From: Polyangiaceae bacterium
GTDB taxonomy: Bacteria; Myxococcota_A; Polyangia; Polyangiales; Polyangiaceae
Direction of reading: 5' to 3'
DNA length: 64,000 bases
NCBI GenBank assembly: GCA_025937835.1
Contig: JAICQO010000030.1
Location: 1 to 64,000, forward strand
The notes beneath the pieces were generated by a model that was given only the letters and a program-made list of their open reading frames with translations, ran no database searches and had not been told where the DNA came from. How positions within the stretch are numbered: position 1 is the first letter of the stretch; every line of letters begins with the position of its first letter. Shown in pieces: positions 61,217-64,000 of the stretch. The position numbers and the translations under genes are program-made.

Positions 61217-62320
61217 CTATTTCCCGCCCGGCGTCCCGCTCTGGTCCTGCTGCTTCACGCGCTGTCCGGCGCTCACGCCGCTCGTGACCTCGACCCAGAT
61301 CCCGTCGGAAATGCCGAGCGTTACCGGGCGCTTCTCGAAGCGCTGCGGCGCGGTCTCGACCTCGACGTAGGTCTTGCCTTCCGATCGCAACAGCCAGGCT
61401 TCGTTGATGGCCACGGCCTTGGGACGCTTCTCGAGGATGATGTCGGCGTTGGCGCTGTAGTTCGCGCGCACGAACAGCCCGGGCTTGAGCGTGACCTTGG
61501 CGCGCACCTCGAACTCGATCGTGCCCTCTTTGGCCGTGCCCTTCGGCGCGATGTACTCGAGCTCGCCGTCGAAGCGCTCTTCGCTGAGGGCGCCGATGGT
61601 GATCGACACGGGCATGCCGGCGCGCAGCTTGCCGACCTCGGATTCGTCGACTTTCCCCTGGAAGATCATATCGTTCATGTTGGCGATCGCGGCGATCGTC
61701 GTGCCCTCGTTGAAGTTGTTGGCCTCGATCACGCTGGCGCCCTCGCGCACCGGGACCTCGAGCACCATGCCTTCGACGGTGGAGGTGACGATGTTCGAGG
61801 CTTGCCCCGAGCGCTTGGAGGCGCCCGAACGCACGAGCTGCAGGTTGTTTTCGGCGGCTTCGAGCTCCTGCCTTCTGAGCTTGAAGGCCAGCTCCTGCTG
61901 CACGAACTCGGCCTCCGAGAGCAGCCCCTGGGCCTTCAGCTTTTCGAAGCGCGCCATCTCGCTGCTGGTGGTCTCGAAGCTGATCCGCGCGGCTCGGAGG
62001 TTCGCCTCGGCTTGGTTCAGGCTCACGACGTTCGGGATGATCTTGATCCGCGCGAGCTCCGCGCCGGCCTTCACGTACTGGCCCGGCTCGATCACGAGCT
62101 TTTCGATCACGCCCGAGACCCGCGGCTTGATCACCACCTCCCGCCGGGGAACGAGCGCCCCCGGCGCGACCGTCTTCTTCACGATCTCGCGCTCTTCCAC
62201 CTTGCCGGTCTGGTAGACGATCGGCTGCGCTTCCGACTTTTTGTAGAGGAAGATCAGCGTCCAGGCGAACGCGCACAGGACGAGCACGGAAAGGACCAGC
62301 GGGACTGCTCGGCGGATCAC
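61217..62320 (-). CDS. MacA/HlyD-type periplasmic adaptor of a tripartite exporter
   Basis: The 367-residue membrane fusion protein has an N-terminal TM helix (PLVLSVLVLCAFAWTLIFLY) and lipoyl half-motifs (RREVVIKPRVSGVIEKL.. and SNIVTSTVEGMVLEVP). An alpha-hairpin lies between (EANLRAARISFETTSSEMAR, AFKLRRQELEAAENNLQLV), with beta-barrel and membrane-proximal domains after. It bridges the inner-membrane permease to an outer-membrane channel. It starts 10 bp after the permease gene. Confidence 0.9.
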   Translation of the reverse strand: MIRRAVPLVLSVLVLCAFAWTLIFLYKKSEAQPIVYQTGKVEEREIVKKTVAPGALVPRREVVIKPRVSGVIEKLVIEPGQYVKAGAELARIKIIPNVVSLNQAEANLRAARISFETTSSEMARFEKLKAQGLLSEAEFVQQELAFKLRRQELEAAENNLQLVRSGASKRSGQASNIVTSTVEGMVLEVPVREGASVIEANNFNEGTTIAAIANMNDMIFQGKVDESEVGKLRAGMPVSITIGALSEERFDGELEYIAPKGTAKEGTIEFEVRAKVTLKPGLFVRANYSANADIILEKRPKAVAINEAWLLRSEGKTYVEVETAPQRFEKRPVTLGISDGIWVEVTSGVSAGQRVKQQDQSGTPGGK

Positions 62321-62330
62321 GGTTCTCCTC

Positions 62331-63589
62331 TCATTCGGTACGCAGCGCTTCGACGGGGCTGATCCGCGCCGCGTGGCGCGCGGGGACCACGCCGGCCAGA
62401 GCTCCGGCCACGATCAGCACCAGGTTCGCGAGCAACGCAGCGCCGAGGTCGATGTCGGGGCGGCTGATGGGGGCGCCGGGGATGCGCTCGATGGCCAGCG
62501 ACAAGAGCTCGAGCGCGCCGACTCCCGCGACGAGCCCGAGGTATCCGGACAGGCCGGTGAGGATCAGCGCTTCTTTCAGGATCATCGAGACCACGGACCA
62601 GGGAGTCGCTCCGAGCGCCTTGCGCACGCCGAGCTCCCGGGTTCGCTCGCGCACGCTGACCAGCAAGATGTTGCTGACCCCGAGCACGCCGGCCAGGAGC
62701 GTCATGCTGCCCACCAACCACACGAACAGGTTGATACCTCGAAACAGGTTGTGCACGCGCTGGTATTGCTTGGCAGAGTTCCAGGCGCCGACCGCCGCGA
62801 CGTCGTTGGGCGCGATCCGGTGCTGGGCGCGGATCGCCGCCTTGGCCGCCTCTTCCACCGCCTCGGGAGCGGCGGTCGGGTGCGCGCCGAGCGCGAACCA
62901 GCCCACGCGGTTCCGCTGGTTGAACGCGAGCTGGAACGTCGAAAAGGGCACGAACACGGCCTCGCGGATGCGGTCCGCCTGTTCGCCCTGGTGCGTCGCC
63001 GTGACCTCCCCCACGACCTGGAACAACACGCCCTGGATCGCGATGTACTTTCCGAGCGCGTCTTCCGCGCCGAACAGCGCCTCGCGCGTGCGATCGCCGA
63101 GCACGGCCACCTTGCGCGCCTCGACCATGTCCCTCTGGTTCACGAAGCGCCCGCGGGGGAACCGCATCGGCTCGAGCAAGCGGTACTCGGGCACGTCGCC
63201 GAGCACCGGGAAGTAGCCGGTCTTGGCACCTGCGGTGACGCTCGCGCCTTCGCGCCAGCCACCGAGCCGCGTTCGCGGTGCGACGTACTGTACGCCCGGC
63301 ACCGCGCGCAGCGCCTGGATGTCGTCGTTGTCGAAGCGCACGTCGCGCCCTGGCACGAGGCCCTGGTACGGCACGGACGTGCGCTGGCCCCACAGGAACA
63401 CGCTGCGCGTCGCCATCATGCCCAGGTTCTTGGCGACGCCGCGCTCGAGCCCGCGCCCGATGCCGAGCATCAGCACCAGCACGAAAATCCCCCAGAACAC
63501 GCCCAGGGCCGTCAAGAAGGTGCGCAGCTTGTTGCGCGTCAGGCTCTCGAACAGCTCGCGCAGCGACTCGAGGGACGGTATCGGTCGCA

Positions 63590-63590
<1 letters not shown>
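62331..63590 (-). CDS. MacB-like ABC permease (FtsX domain), first copy
   Basis: The 419-residue product has one TM near the N-terminus (KLRTFLTALGVFWGIFVLVLM), a large periplasmic MacB-PCD domain (about 45-280), then three TM helices of the FtsX domain with LLVSVRERTRELGVRKALGA (the coupling-helix motif) and PARHAARISPVEALR. No nucleotide-binding domain is fused. The ATG shares one base with the TGA of the upstream permease (TGATG). It exports peptides, lipids or antibiotics in MacAB-type systems; the substrate here is unknown. Confidence 0.92.

Positions 63591-64000
<410 letters not shown>

Overview
The window is 64 kb of high-GC bacterial chromosome that looks like Myxococcota, probably Polyangia. 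This is inferred from three eukaryote-type Ser/Thr kinases, several Gly/Ala/Thr-rich lipoproteins, MYXO-CTERM-like C-termini (a TM helix followed by an Arg cluster), an FHA-domain sigma54 activator and dense GC-rich coding with many 4-bp gene overlaps. No rRNA or tRNA gene was seen.

Layout. 1-1400: the 5' end of an IS21-family element (istA, with four tandem terminal repeats) lies beside decayed remains of an unrelated transposon (Mu/DDE transposase C-terminus and ExeA/TnsC-like ATPase N-terminus). 1.5-16.6 kb: housekeeping and envelope genes: zinc-ribbon/TonB-C-like protein, pgeF, a Ser/Thr kinase coupled to a class A PBP, ferredoxin, a YciO/Sua5 protein, a GH35 enzyme, an RlpA-like protein, a sugar-kinase-like phosphotransferase, rsmG and YceI. 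16.8-19.3 kb: an outer-membrane porin with an N-terminal c-heme motif, followed by two tandemly duplicated small CxxCH proteins. 19.3-25.1 kb: a lipoprotein, a beta-barrel protein, a PrsW protease, a C45-type hydrolase, a glycosyltransferase, 5-formyl-THF cyclo-ligase and a Fur regulator. 25.2-27.4 kb: a P1B-ATPase-like protein that has lost every catalytic motif. 27.4-35 kb: two aminotransferases, a HAD phosphatase, an RlmI-like methyltransferase, an HU protein, ybeY, a membrane protein and a methyltransferase.

35-46.6 kb is the most distinctive part. A Ser/Thr kinase and an FHA-AAA+-Fis sigma54 activator are divergently transcribed. After a Gly-rich lipoprotein come four consecutive one-gene cassettes encoding paralogous Cys-rich lipoproteins of unknown function. 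Each cassette has its own near-consensus -24/-12 (sigma54) promoter and its own near-identical intrinsic terminator. Inverted-repeat elements sharing a TTGCACAAG/TGCACGAGTCGT theme lie upstream of three of them, and a 12-bp identical copy lies upstream of the activator gene. I read this as a local kinase - FHA activator - sigma54 - surface lipoprotein circuit; the wiring is inference. A secreted GH12-like glucanase follows.

46.6-64 kb: a lipoprotein and M20 amidohydrolase, ApbE, a third kinase with a TPR/PEGA partner, a trypsin-like protease overlapping a substrate-binding-type lipoprotein, enoyl-CoA hydratase and an M1 aminopeptidase with a HEAT-like tail, recD2, and a MacA/MacB-type export locus (adaptor plus two permeases) that runs off the right edge.
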